The notes under the pieces are model-generated. The model made no database searches, had not been told where the DNA came from, and saw nothing but the letters and a program-made list of their open reading frames with translations. The translations under genes were made by a program, and so were the position numbers. Of a stretch of 46,759 nucleotides of DNA, positions 30,018 to 37,913 are shown in pieces. This DNA is from Thiomonas bhubaneswarensis (GTDB lineage: Bacteria > Pseudomonadota > Gammaproteobacteria > Burkholderiales > Burkholderiaceae_C): positions 1-46,759 of the forward strand of contig NZ_LIPV01000014.1 in the NCBI RefSeq assembly GCF_001418255.1, written 5' to 3'. Each line of letters begins with the position of its first letter. Positions within the stretch are counted from its first letter, which is position 1.

Positions 30018-30791
30018 TCAGGCCGCGACCGCGAGGCGATCGACCATTTCCTGGGCGAATTCGATGAACGCCTTAGCGCCCCGGCTGCCGGGATCGAACA
30101 CCACACCGGGCAGCCCGTAGCTGGGGGCCTCTGCGAGCCGGACATTGCGCGGTATGACGGCGTTGAACACCTTGTCGCCGAAATGCGCCTTGATCTGTTC
30201 GCTGACCTGCTGCTGCAAGGTGATGCGGGGATCGAACATCACCCGAAGCAGGCCGATGATACGAAGGTCACGATTGAGGTTGGCATGGACCTGCTTGATG
30301 GTGTTGACCAGGTCGGAAAGGCCTTCGAGCGCGAAGTATTCGCACTGCATCGGCACGATGACGCCATGCGCGGCGCACAGGCCGTTGAGGGTCAGCAGTC
30401 CGAGGGCGGGCGGGCTGTCGATGAGGATGAAGTCGTAGTTCGTTTGAACGGTGGCCAGCGCGGATTTGAGGCGGCGTTCGCGCTGGGCAAGATCGACCAG
30501 TTCGACCTCGGCACCGGCCAGCTCACGGTTGGCGCCGATGATGTCATAACCCGCCTTGGTATTGCGCTGCAGAGCCTGCCCAAGCTCGCTCTGACCGATG
30601 AGCACTTGGTAGATCGATGCTTCGAGGGTGTGCTTGTCCACGCCCGAACCCATGGTGGCGTTGCCTTGCGGGTCCAAGTCGACCAGCAGGACGCGCTGGC
30701 CGATGCGAGAAAGTGCGGCGGCCAGGTTGACACTGGTGGTTGTCTTGCCGACCCCACCCTTCTGATTCGCGATGCAAAAAATCTGCGCCAA
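30018..30791 (-). CDS. parA: Chromosome-partitioning ATPase ParA
   Basis: A Walker-type ATPase that positions origins together with ParB. The 257 residues open MAQIFCIANQKGGVGKTTTS, with the deviant Walker A KGGVGKTT at 11-18. Other marks are VLLVDLDPQGNATMGSG and FILIDSPPALGLLTLN. The start codon is TTG, supported by GGAGAG about 7 bases upstream and by the exact fit of the family N-terminus. It follows rsmG by 85 bp; that gap holds an exact parS site at 30813-30828. Confidence 0.96.
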   Translation of the reverse strand: MAQIFCIANQKGGVGKTTTSVNLAAALSRIGQRVLLVDLDPQGNATMGSGVDKHTLEASIYQVLIGQSELGQALQRNTKAGYDIIGANRELAGAEVELVDLAQRERRLKSALATVQTNYDFILIDSPPALGLLTLNGLCAAHGVIVPMQCEYFALEGLSDLVNTIKQVHANLNRDLRIIGLLRVMFDPRITLQQQVSEQIKAHFGDKVFNAVIPRNVRLAEAPSYGLPGVVFDPGSRGAKAFIEFAQEMVDRLAVAA

Positions 30792-30812
30792 GCCGACTCT
30801 CCAGAAAACCGA

Positions 30813-30828
30813 TGTTTCACGTGAAACA
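30813..30828. promoter_or_regulatory. parS site
   Basis: An exact 16-bp parS palindrome, TGTTTCACGTGAAACA, the conserved ParB-binding site of bacterial chromosomes. It lies 22 bp upstream of the parA start codon, so ParB bound here could also affect parA transcription. Confidence 0.95.
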
Positions 30829-30876
30829 GCTGAGCCCGAACTCAGCAGGCTGTATTGTGCCGGAGCGGGCCAGGGG

Positions 30877-31548
30877 TCAACGTTCTACGGCGCGCTGCAA
30901 CCAGACCAGGCAGCGCTGCGCGTCCAGCCCGGGCACCTGCAAGGGTTCGATGCGGGCGCGCACGAGGCAGCTCACGGCCGTGATCTCATCTTCGGGCGGA
31001 TGGCCCTTCATCGCACACCATTGCCCTCCCGGCGCGAGCAGGTGTGTCGTGCTCTTGACCAGCAGGGGCAGATCGCTGAAGGCGCGGCTGGTGATGCAGT
31101 CGAAGCCGTCAGGATCGGCCAGCGTCTCGACGCGCGCATGATGTACCTGTACGTTCTGGAGTTGCAGGCTGCCGCAAGTCTGCTGCAGAAAGGCGCACTT
31201 CTTCTGCACGGTGTCGACCAGATGCACAGCGGCATCGGGCAGGCCGATGGCAAACACGATGCCGGGCAGGCCGCCGCCCGAGCCGACGTCGAGCAGGCGG
31301 CGCGGTGCCAGCCGCTGCAGGGCGGGCAGGGCGGTCAGGCAGTCCGCCAGATGCAGTCGAGCCATGCCTTCGACATCGCGCACGGCGGTGAGGTTGAACA
31401 CCCGGTTCCAGCGCTGCAGCAGCGCGGTGTAGTCGAGCAACTGCTGCTTTTGGGTCGAGCTGAACGTCAGCCCGAGCGCGCACAGGGTCTGCTCCAGATA
31501 ACCCTCAAGGTCAAAGCCGCCTTCCGCGGTGGCGCCAGCGCGGGTCAC
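30877..31548 (-). CDS. rsmG: 16S rRNA (guanine(527)-N7)-methyltransferase RsmG
   Basis: Methylates G527 of 16S rRNA using S-adenosylmethionine. The 223 residues include [14 protein letters not shown], the SAM-binding [16 protein letters not shown], the acidic [12 protein letters not shown] and [11 protein letters not shown], all in family order. The chosen start is a GTG at 31548 that overlaps the mnmG stop (GTGA), which gives the usual length; an open frame of about 180 further residues upstream is the antisense-like shadow of mnmG. Second gene of the mnmG operon. Confidence 0.95.
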   Translation of the reverse strand: MTRAGATAEGGFDLEGYLEQTLCALGLTFSSTQKQQLLDYTALLQRWNRVFNLTAVRDVEGMARLHLADCLTALPALQRLAPRRLLDVGSGGGLPGIVFAIGLPDAAVHLVDTVQKKCAFLQQTCGSLQLQNVQVHHARVETLADPDGFDCITSRAFSDLPLLVKSTTHLLAPGGQWCAMKGHPPEDEITAVSCLVRARIEPLQVPGLDAQRCLVWLQRAVER

Positions 31549-33479
31549 GCGACGGCATCCTTCTCCAGTTTCAGCGCCTGTTTGAGCACGCCTTTGCGCA
31601 AATGAATCAGGAGCAGGGAAACGGCAGCAGGGGTCATGCCCGAGAGCCGCGATGCGACCCCAAGGGTTTCGGGCCGCGCCTGATTCAGCCTTTGTTGCAC
31701 CTCGATCGACAGCCCGGACACCTCGCGGTAGTCGAGGTCTGCGGGCAGGCGCAGCGATTCGTGCTGCGCGGCCCGCTCCACTTCGCCCTGCTGCCGCTCG
31801 ATATACCCGGCGTACTTGATGTGAATCTCGACCTGTTCGCGTTCGGTGTCTCCCAGGGGTGCTTCCGGCGCAAAGTCGGGATGGGGGAAGGCGGTCAAAG
31901 TGTCGTAGCGCAGCTCGGGGCGACGCAACAGGTCGGCGAGGTTGTATTCGCGCTCGATGGCCTTGCCCAGCAGGGCCTGCGCCTGCTCGGGCGGCAGGGT
32001 CTGCGGCGTGACCCAGGTGGAGCGCAGACGCTGGATCTCGCGCTCGATGGCGTCGCGCTTGCGGCAGAAGGCGTCCCAACGGGCATTGCTCACCACGCCG
32101 AGTTCGCGGCCGATTTCGGTCAGGCGCAGATCGGCGTTGTCCTCGCGCAGGCTGAGGCGGTATTCGGCGCGACTGGTGAACATGCGATAAGGCTCGTTCA
32201 CGCCCTTGGTCACCAAATCATCGACCAGCACGCCCATATAAGCCTGATCGCGTCGCGGGCACCAGGGCTCACGCCCCTGCACCTGCAGTGCGGCGTTGAT
32301 GCCCGCGAGCAAGCCCTGCGCCGCAGCTTCCTCGTAGCCGGTGGTGCCGTTGATCTGCCCCGCGAAGAACAGACCGTCGATGGACTTGGTCTCCAGCGAG
32401 GTCTTGAGTGCCATCGGGTTGAAATAGTCGTACTCGATGGCGTAGCCGGGGCGTAGCAGGTGGGCGTTTTCCAGCCCCGGAATCGAATGCACCATGGCAA
32501 GCTGCACATCGAAGGGCAGGCTGGTCGAGATGCCGTTGGGATAGAACTCGTTGGTCTGCAGGCCTTCGGGCTCGAGAAAAATCTGGTGCGACGACTTGTC
32601 GGCGAAGCGGTGGATCTTGTCTTCGATGCTGGGACAATACCGCGGCCCCACGCCTTCGATGACTCCGGTGAACATCGGGCTACGATCGAGCCCGGCGCGA
32701 ATGATGTCGTGCGTCTGCTGCGTGGTGTGGGTGATCCAGCACGCCACCTGCGTCGGGTGCTGGTCGGCCGAGCCGAGAAAACTGAACACCGGGATGGGAT
32801 TGAGATCGCCCGGCTGCTCGATCAGCTTGGAGAAGTCGATGGTGCGGCCATCGATACGGGCCGGGGTGCCGGTTTTGAGGCGGCCCTGCGGCAAGGCGAG
32901 CGCCTTGAGGCGGGCGGAGAGCCGCTGCGCCGGGGGATCGCCAGCACGCCCCGCAGCGTACTGGTCGAGGCCGATATGAATCTTGCCGTCGAGAAACGTC
33001 CCGGCGGTGAGCACCACGGTGCGGGTGCGAAAACGAATGCCCGTCTGGGTGACCACGGCCGTGACACGCTCGCCCTGACCCGTGGATTCCACCAGTAGAT
33101 CGTCGGCGGCCTGCTGGAACAGCCAGAGGTTGGGCTGATTTTCCAGGCGTCCCCGAATGGCGCGCTTGTAGAGTTGGCGATCGGCCTGTGCCCGTGTGGC
33201 GCGCACGGCGGGGCCCTTGCTGGCATTGAGCACGCGGAACTGGATGCCAGCCTCGTCGGTGGCTTCGGCCATCGCCCCGCCGAGGGCGTCCACTTCCTTC
33301 ACTAGATGGCCTTTGCCTATGCCGCCGATGGACGGGTTGCACGACATCTGCCCCAGGGTTTCGATGTTGTGGGTCAGCAGCAATGTGGCGCAACCCATGC
33401 GCGCGGCGGCAAGGGCCGCTTCGGTGCCGGCGTGGCCTCCGCCGATGACGACGACATCAAAGTTACGCGGATAATCCAC
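31545..33479 (-). CDS. mnmG: tRNA uridine-5-carboxymethylaminomethyl(34) synthesis enzyme MnmG
   Basis: The FAD-dependent partner of MnmE in tRNA wobble-uridine modification. The 644 residues start at a GTG (33479) preceded by GAGGAGG; the product opens [20 protein letters not shown], the family's FAD-binding start. Other marks are [22 protein letters not shown], the second dinucleotide motif [28 protein letters not shown] and [20 protein letters not shown] in blocks. It is the first gene of the leftward mnmG-rsmG-parA-hydrolase-parB operon. An in-frame 109-residue upstream extension crosses parS and is rejected. Confidence 0.97.
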   Translation of the reverse strand: MDYPRNFDVVVIGGGHAGTEAALAAARMGCATLLLTHNIETLGQMSCNPSIGGIGKGHLVKEVDALGGAMAEATDEAGIQFRVLNASKGPAVRATRAQADRQLYKRAIRGRLENQPNLWLFQQAADDLLVESTGQGERVTAVVTQTGIRFRTRTVVLTAGTFLDGKIHIGLDQYAAGRAGDPPAQRLSARLKALALPQGRLKTGTPARIDGRTIDFSKLIEQPGDLNPIPVFSFLGSADQHPTQVACWITHTTQQTHDIIRAGLDRSPMFTGVIEGVGPRYCPSIEDKIHRFADKSSHQIFLEPEGLQTNEFYPNGISTSLPFDVQLAMVHSIPGLENAHLLRPGYAIEYDYFNPMALKTSLETKSIDGLFFAGQINGTTGYEEAAAQGLLAGINAALQVQGREPWCPRRDQAYMGVLVDDLVTKGVNEPYRMFTSRAEYRLSLREDNADLRLTEIGRELGVVSNARWDAFCRKRDAIEREIQRLRSTWVTPQTLPPEQAQALLGKAIEREYNLADLLRRPELRYDTLTAFPHPDFAPEAPLGDTEREQVEIHIKYAGYIERQQGEVERAAQHESLRLPADLDYREVSGLSIEVQQRLNQARPETLGVASRLSGMTPAAVSLLLIHLRKGVLKQALKLEKDAVA

Positions 33480-33548
33480 GGTGTGCGCCTCCTCTATTTG
33501 GACGTGCATTTTATGCGGGTTAACCCTGGATGCGGCTTTGAGGGGATT

Positions 33549-33564
33549 TGTTTCACGTGAAACA
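33549..33564. promoter_or_regulatory. parS site
   Basis: A second exact TGTTTCACGTGAAACA palindrome, 70 bp upstream of the mnmG start and 44 bp upstream of the Crp-type gene. It therefore sits in the divergent promoter region of both, and ParB binding here could affect either. Confidence 0.95.
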
Positions 33565-33607
33565 CGCTGCGCTGGCCCGCCCCGTTGCACCACAACGATC
33601 AACTTCC

Positions 33608-34279
33608 ATGGATAGCTTAGGCAAACTTCTTGAACTTTACCCGGCCCTCGCGGCCGTGCCGCCCGCCGAGCTCCGCGCGGAATGGGCCGACGGCGCTGCC
33701 GTGATGCAGGTGCCGAAGGACATGCGACTGTTCGCTCCAGGCGCACAGTGTGGAGGGTTTCCGCTCGTGCTCGCAGGAGAGGCGCGGGTATTCCGCATGG
33801 CCCCATCGGGGCGGCAGCTCGAGATGTATCGCCTGACGCCGGGTGAAATCTGTCTTGTGTCGTCGGCCAGCCTATTTTCGGGCGAGACGCTCACAGCGCA
33901 TGCGGACATGCAGACGGACGGGGCCTTGTGGCTGATTCGCCCGCCGCTGTTCGAGCGCTGGATGCAGAGCACCCCGGATTTCAGCCGCTTCGTGTTGGGC
34001 CAGTTTGCCACCCGCATGTCCGACCTCACCGCCCTGATCGATGCTCTGGCCTTTCACCGCCTGGATCAGCGCCTGGCTCAGGCGCTGCTGGGGCAGGGGC
34101 CTCGCCTGCAAAGCACGCATCAACAACTCGCCGATCGCCTGGGTACCGCGCGCGAGATCGTCACGCGCTTGCTCAAAAGATTCGAGGCGGCCGGGTGGGT
34201 TGCCCTGTCGCGGGAGAAAATCGACATCCTGCAACCCGCCGTGCTGCGGCAGGTGGCGGCGGGAGAAATCTCCGGCTAA
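33608..34279 (+). CDS. Crp/Fnr-family transcriptional regulator
   Basis: 223 residues: an N-terminal cyclic-nucleotide-binding-like domain (about 20-130: [31 protein letters not shown] in blocks) and a C-terminal winged HTH ([25 protein letters not shown]). The recognition helix reads A-R-E-I-V-T-R, keeping the Arg-Glu...Arg triad that E. coli CRP uses to read TGTGA. No N-terminal FNR cysteine cluster is seen, so an oxygen-labile iron-sulfur cluster is unlikely. The start is the ATG at 33608; a longer frame reads through parS. A perfect TGTGA-N6-TCACA site lies 24 bp after its stop. Confidence 0.9.
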   Translation: MDSLGKLLELYPALAAVPPAELRAEWADGAAVMQVPKDMRLFAPGAQCGGFPLVLAGEARVFRMAPSGRQLEMYRLTPGEICLVSSASLFSGETLTAHADMQTDGALWLIRPPLFERWMQSTPDFSRFVLGQFATRMSDLTALIDALAFHRLDQRLAQALLGQGPRLQSTHQQLADRLGTAREIVTRLLKRFEAAGWVALSREKIDILQPAVLRQVAAGEISG

Positions 34280-34302
34280 ATTTCTGCGTAGCTACGCCTT
34301 CG

Positions 34303-34318
34303 TGTGACAGCGGTCACA
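34303..34318. promoter_or_regulatory. CRP-type palindrome upstream of the DUF2892 gene
   Basis: TGTGACAGCGGTCACA is a perfect inverted repeat matching the CRP consensus TGTGA-N6-TCACA. It is centred about 64 bp before the ATG of the DUF2892 gene and lies just after the Crp-type regulator gene, whose recognition helix is compatible with these half-sites. Confidence 0.75.
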
Positions 34319-34374
34319 GTGGTGTCGCGGCAATCGGTGTCCAATAGCGACATTCTTTTTTCAAGGAGTGGGCT

Positions 34375-34566
34375 ATGAAACTCAACGTTGGCGGCATCGA
34401 CCGCATTCTTCGCATTGTTGTGGGTATCGTGCTGATTGCGCTGACACTGATGGGCACCATCGGCGTCTGGGGCTGGATCGGCATCGTGCCCTTGGTGACC
34501 GGGCTGTTCAAATTCTGTCCGCTGTATTCCATCATCGGCATGAATACTTGCCCGATGAAAAAATAA
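34375..34566 (+). CDS. DUF2892 (YgaP-like transmembrane) family protein
   Basis: A 63-residue inner-membrane protein matching the two-helix transmembrane domain found at the C-terminus of YgaP rhodaneses. It opens MKLNVGGIDRILRIVVG, continues with two hydrophobic helices, and ends FKFCPLYSIIGMNTCPMKK with the family's two cysteines. The ATG follows AAGGAGT. Stand-alone members often accompany sulfur or redox genes. A CRP-type site lies upstream and a terminator downstream, so it is probably a single-gene unit under the neighbouring regulator. Confidence 0.9.
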   Translation: MKLNVGGIDRILRIVVGIVLIALTLMGTIGVWGWIGIVPLVTGLFKFCPLYSIIGMNTCPMKK

Positions 34567-34597
34567 GAAAAGGCCGCACGAGCGGCGCAGGTACAAG

Positions 34598-34631
34598 AAC
34601 GGCGTCGCCCGTCACGGGGACGCCGTTTTTT
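34598..34631. terminator. Rho-independent terminator after the DUF2892 gene
   Basis: A perfect 9-bp stem (AACGGCGTC with GACGCCGTT) with a GC-rich loop is followed by T6. It lies 31 bp after the DUF2892 stop and just before the convergent TauE/SafE stop. Confidence 0.85.
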
Positions 34632-34636
34632 CTGGG

Positions 34637-35392
34637 TCAGAAAAACGCGTCATGCGCGGTCTTGAGAATCAGTGCAGCGACCACCAGCAGAAACACCGCT
34701 CGCACGAAGTGCGTGCCCCGACGCAAAGCCAGCCGGGTTCCCAGCAGGCTGCCCGCGATGTTGCACACCGCGATCAGCGCCGCATAGGGCCACATGACAT
34801 GCCCCTTGCTGGCAAACACCAGCAGCGCGGCCAGGTTGCAGGCGACATTGACCACCTTGGCGCTGGCCGAGGCGTGCAGAAAGTCGAAGCCAAAGCCGCG
34901 CACGAACAGAAAAATCAGGAAGTTACCGGTGCCCGGGCCGAAGAACCCGTCATAGAACCCGATCAGCAGCCCGCCGCCCACAGCAAGCAGCCTCTCGGTT
35001 GTGCCGCTGAGATGCGGCGCATGGTGATGGCCCAGGTCCTTGCGCTTGAGGGTGTAGAGCAGCACCGCCAGGAGGATGAAGGGCAGCGCCTGGCGGAAAT
35101 CGCTCGACTTGACCTGGGTGATGAGCCAGGCGCCGCCGAGCGCACCGACAAAAGCCGCGAGGGTGGCGGGCACGACGGTCGACCACGGCGGTTGAACCCG
35201 GCGCACATAGGACCACATCGACGCCGAAGTGCCCCAGATGGCGCCGCCCTTGTTGGTGCCGAAAAGCGTGGCCGGTGCCGCGTTGGGGAAGGCGGCGAAG
35301 AGGGCCGGAACCAGAACCAGGCCGCCGCCGCCGACGATGGCATCCACGAATCCGGCGAACAGGGCGGCGAGGCCGAGCAGGATCAATTCCAT
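34637..35392 (-). CDS. TSUP family (TauE/SafE) transporter
   Basis: An integral membrane permease of 251 residues of the TauE/SafE superfamily, whose members carry sulfite, sulfonates, thiosulfate or organosulfur compounds. The two repeated halves are visible: FAGFVDAIVGGGGLVLVPAL in the first and LLIGFYDGFFGPGTGNFLIF in the second. Eight or so helices are expected. The start is the ATG of MELILLGLAALFAGF. It stands alone between terminators, leftward. The substrate is not evident. Confidence 0.92.
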   Translation of the reverse strand: MELILLGLAALFAGFVDAIVGGGGLVLVPALFAAFPNAAPATLFGTNKGGAIWGTSASMWSYVRRVQPPWSTVVPATLAAFVGALGGAWLITQVKSSDFRQALPFILLAVLLYTLKRKDLGHHHAPHLSGTTERLLAVGGGLLIGFYDGFFGPGTGNFLIFLFVRGFGFDFLHASASAKVVNVACNLAALLVFASKGHVMWPYAALIAVCNIAGSLLGTRLALRRGTHFVRAVFLLVVAALILKTAHDAFF

Positions 35393-35423
35393 GGATGCGA
35401 CGTTCGGGGATGAAGGGGAATCA

Positions 35424-35459
35424 AGAAAAAAGCACCGGAACCGGGGTTCACGGTGCTTT
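35424..35459 (-). terminator. Rho-independent terminator, leftward
   Basis: On the minus strand CAAAGCACCG and CGGTGCTTT form a 9-bp stem followed by T6. It lies between marC and the TauE/SafE gene and ends leftward transcription about 200 bp beyond the marC stop. The 190-bp interval between the marC stop and this hairpin holds no recognised protein and could be a long 3' UTR or a small RNA. Confidence 0.75.
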
Positions 35460-35652
35460 GGGCGTTGCCTGCGCTGCCATCAAGAGCAGCGTATTTGTCG
35501 TGGAGCAACCGGATGGTTGCCAGTCTCCTCAGTCCCTCTTGTTGGGGTGCGTCGGATCGAGCCAATCGCAATGAAAAGTATTGTTCAAATTTTGTGCGCC
35601 GCACGCACTAGGGCGAACCCTGAGAGATCCAAATGGGTGCATGCAACCCATC

Positions 35653-36276
35653 TCAGCGCCCCAGCCCCGGAAACAGCTTGATCAGACCGTCGCTCATCAT
35701 CTCGACCGCGAGGGCAGAGAGGATCAGGCCCATCAGGCGGGTCATCACGTTGATGCCGGTCTTGCCGAGAAAGCGTGCAATCGGCTCGGCCGCCATGAAG
35801 CAGAGCGCGGCCGCTGCCGCGATGATGACGCCATAGCTGATCAGCACGGCATGCTGCCACCAGTGATGGGTGTTGCTGGCGTAGATGATGACCGTACTGA
35901 TGGTGGCCGGGCCGGTCAGCAGGGGAATGGTCAGTGGCACGACCGCCACGCTGGCACGGTCGGCGGCCTCCTCGACCTCGTCGCTGGTCGATTTGGTCGC
36001 GCCGGTCTTGGCGTTGAGCATGCTGATCGCGGAAATCAGCAGCAACATGCCGCCGCCCACCTGAAAGGACGCGATGGAAATGCCGAAAAAATGCAGCAGA
36101 TCCGCGCCGATCAGCGTGCTCACGGCAATGACGATAAACGCCGAGATCGAACTGACCAGGATGGTCTTTTTCTTCTGCTCGGGGGTGAAGCTCTCGGTGA
36201 ACAGAATGAAAAAGGGAATGATGCCCAGGGGGTTGACGATCGCCAGCAGGGCGATCAGCGGTTTGACCAGATTCAT
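35653..36276 (-). CDS. MarC-family integral membrane protein
   Basis: 207 residues with about six transmembrane helices, MarC/YhgN (UPF0056) family, function unknown; despite the name it has no proven role in multiple antibiotic resistance. The family start MNLVKPLIALLAIVNPLGIIPFF and the block SVAVVPLTIPLLTGPATIST (two-part read) are typical. The ATG is clear. It is leftward, 44 bp after the hemN stop, and may be read with hemN, though the products are unrelated. Confidence 0.92.
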   Translation of the reverse strand: MNLVKPLIALLAIVNPLGIIPFFILFTESFTPEQKKKTILVSSISAFIVIAVSTLIGADLLHFFGISIASFQVGGGMLLLISAISMLNAKTGATKSTSDEVEEAADRASVAVVPLTIPLLTGPATISTVIIYASNTHHWWQHAVLISYGVIIAAAAALCFMAAEPIARFLGKTGINVMTRLMGLILSALAVEMMSDGLIKLFPGLGR

Positions 36277-36320
36277 CGGGACGGGAAAGAGTGCGCGCTG
36301 CGCATTATCCTCCCGGCCCT

Positions 36321-37724
36321 TCAGATCACCCTTGAATAGCGCGGTTGCAGCAGCTGTTCGCGCGGCTGATGCAGGTAGGCATCGAACTGCATGGCCACGA
36401 CGCGCACCAGCAGACGACCTTGGGGCGTGACGCGAACCTGCAGCCCTTGCGGGCCTTCGCGCACGACCAGTCCCGCTTCCTCAAGCGGCTTGAGACGCTG
36501 CAGATCCTGGGCGAAGGTCGAGGCGGCGTCTACCTTGAAGGTGTCGGCAAGGGCGGCGAGGTCGAGGTGGAAGTCGCACATCAAGCGCTGGATAGCGGTG
36601 CGGCGCATGTGGTCTTCGGGGGTGAGGTGCACGCCGCGCGCCGTGGGCAGTTTGTTGAACGCCAGCATCTCGGTGTATTCGTCGATGGTCTTGGCGTTTT
36701 GCGCGTAGCAGTTGCCGACGTTGGAGATGCTCGAGACGCCGAAGGCCAGGAGATCGAGTTCGGCCTGGGTGGAGTAGCCCTGGAAATTGCGGTGCAGCTT
36801 GCCCTCGCGCTGGGCGCGGGCGAGCTCGTCGTTGGGCTTGGCGAAATGATCCATGCCGATATAGACATAGCCTGCCTCCTCCAGCCGCTTGATAGCCAGG
36901 CCGAGCAGGCCGAGCTTGACCTCGGGGCTGGGCAGGTCTTCGGCGTTGATGCGGCGCTGCGGCTTGAAGATATGGGGCAGATGCGCGTAGCTGTAGAGCG
37001 AAAGCCGGTCGGGCGAAAGCTCCATGACCTGGTCGAGCGTGCGGGCGAACGAATCGAGATTCTGGAAAGGCAGGCCGTAGATCAGATCGAGGCTGATGGA
37101 GCCGAAACCGTGGGCGCGTGCGGCGTCGATGACCAGACGGGTTTCCTCGACACTCTGGATGCGGTTGACCGCCTGCTGCACTTCGGGGGCAAAGTCTTGC
37201 ACGCCGACGCTCATGCGGTTGAAGCCGAGCTGGGCCAGATGCGCCACGCGCTTCTCGTCCACCTTGCGCGGGTCGATCTCGATGGAGAATTCGCCGCCAG
37301 GCCGCAGCTCGAAATGTTCGCGCGTCATGGCCATGAGCCGCGCGGCCTCCTCGTCGTTCAGGAAGGTGGGCGTGCCGCCGCCCCAGTGCAGCTGTGTCAC
37401 CGGCAGGCGGGTCTGCAGCACCCCGGCGATCAGTTCGAGCTCGCGCTGAACGCTGTCGAGATAGGGGGCCGAGCGGCCATGATTCTTGGTGGGAATCTTG
37501 TTGCAGCCGCAGTAATAGCACAGCGTTTCGCAGAACGGGATGTGGAAATACAGCGACACGGGCTCTTCCGGGCGCTGGGCGCGCCGCCGCAGTTCCTCGA
37601 CGTAGTCGCGCGGACCGAAACCCGAGTGCATACGGTCGGCCGTGGGGTAGGAGGTGTAGCGGGGGCCGGAGATGTCGAAACGCTGGAGCAGCTCGGGCTG
37701 GAAGTCGAGAGATTGATTCATCAT
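36321..37724 (-). CDS. hemN: Oxygen-independent coproporphyrinogen III oxidase
   Basis: A radical-SAM enzyme that decarboxylates coproporphyrinogen III in anaerobic haem synthesis. The 467 residues have the cluster motif CETLCYYCGC (CxxxCxxC with the extra Cys typical of true HemN), preceded by GPRYTSYPTADRM and followed by GGGTPTFLN and QDFAPEVQQAVNRIQ. The C-terminal HemN domain includes GMDHFAKPNDELA. The start is ATGATG at 37724/37721. An FNR-like site lies about 38 bp upstream. The same frame stays open far upstream, but that part is antisense to kup and is spurious. Confidence 0.96.
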   Translation of the reverse strand: MMNQSLDFQPELLQRFDISGPRYTSYPTADRMHSGFGPRDYVEELRRRAQRPEEPVSLYFHIPFCETLCYYCGCNKIPTKNHGRSAPYLDSVQRELELIAGVLQTRLPVTQLHWGGGTPTFLNDEEAARLMAMTREHFELRPGGEFSIEIDPRKVDEKRVAHLAQLGFNRMSVGVQDFAPEVQQAVNRIQSVEETRLVIDAARAHGFGSISLDLIYGLPFQNLDSFARTLDQVMELSPDRLSLYSYAHLPHIFKPQRRINAEDLPSPEVKLGLLGLAIKRLEEAGYVYIGMDHFAKPNDELARAQREGKLHRNFQGYSTQAELDLLAFGVSSISNVGNCYAQNAKTIDEYTEMLAFNKLPTARGVHLTPEDHMRRTAIQRLMCDFHLDLAALADTFKVDAASTFAQDLQRLKPLEEAGLVVREGPQGLQVRVTPQGRLLVRVVAMQFDAYLHQPREQLLQPRYSRVI

Positions 37725-37761
37725 AATGATTGAATGTTTGCTCAAAGGCGACGCAGTGGTC

Positions 37762-37775
37762 TTGATCTGACGCAA
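37762..37775. promoter_or_regulatory. FNR/ANR-like site upstream of hemN
   Basis: Read toward hemN the 14-mer is TTGCG-TCAG-ATCAA. One half-site is perfect and the other has two mismatches against TTGAT-N4-ATCAA. Its position about 40 bp before hemN fits anaerobic induction, which is known for hemN in other proteobacteria. The match is imperfect. Confidence 0.45.
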
Positions 37776-37913
37776 GGAATGGCGTGGTCGGAACACCCTT
37801 GCTGCAACGCAAAAACAACAGCGGCTGCCCGGAAGTGGCCCGGTAGGCCCGGAAGTCAGGGGCGAATGGACTATCCTGCGACGCGCATCTTCCGTTGGCC
37901 TCGCGCAATACCC

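Noticed and set aside
35383-35604. A 73-codon minus-strand frame between marC and the TauE/SafE gene.
   Set aside because: It reads through the terminator hairpin and has no ribosome site or recognisable family.
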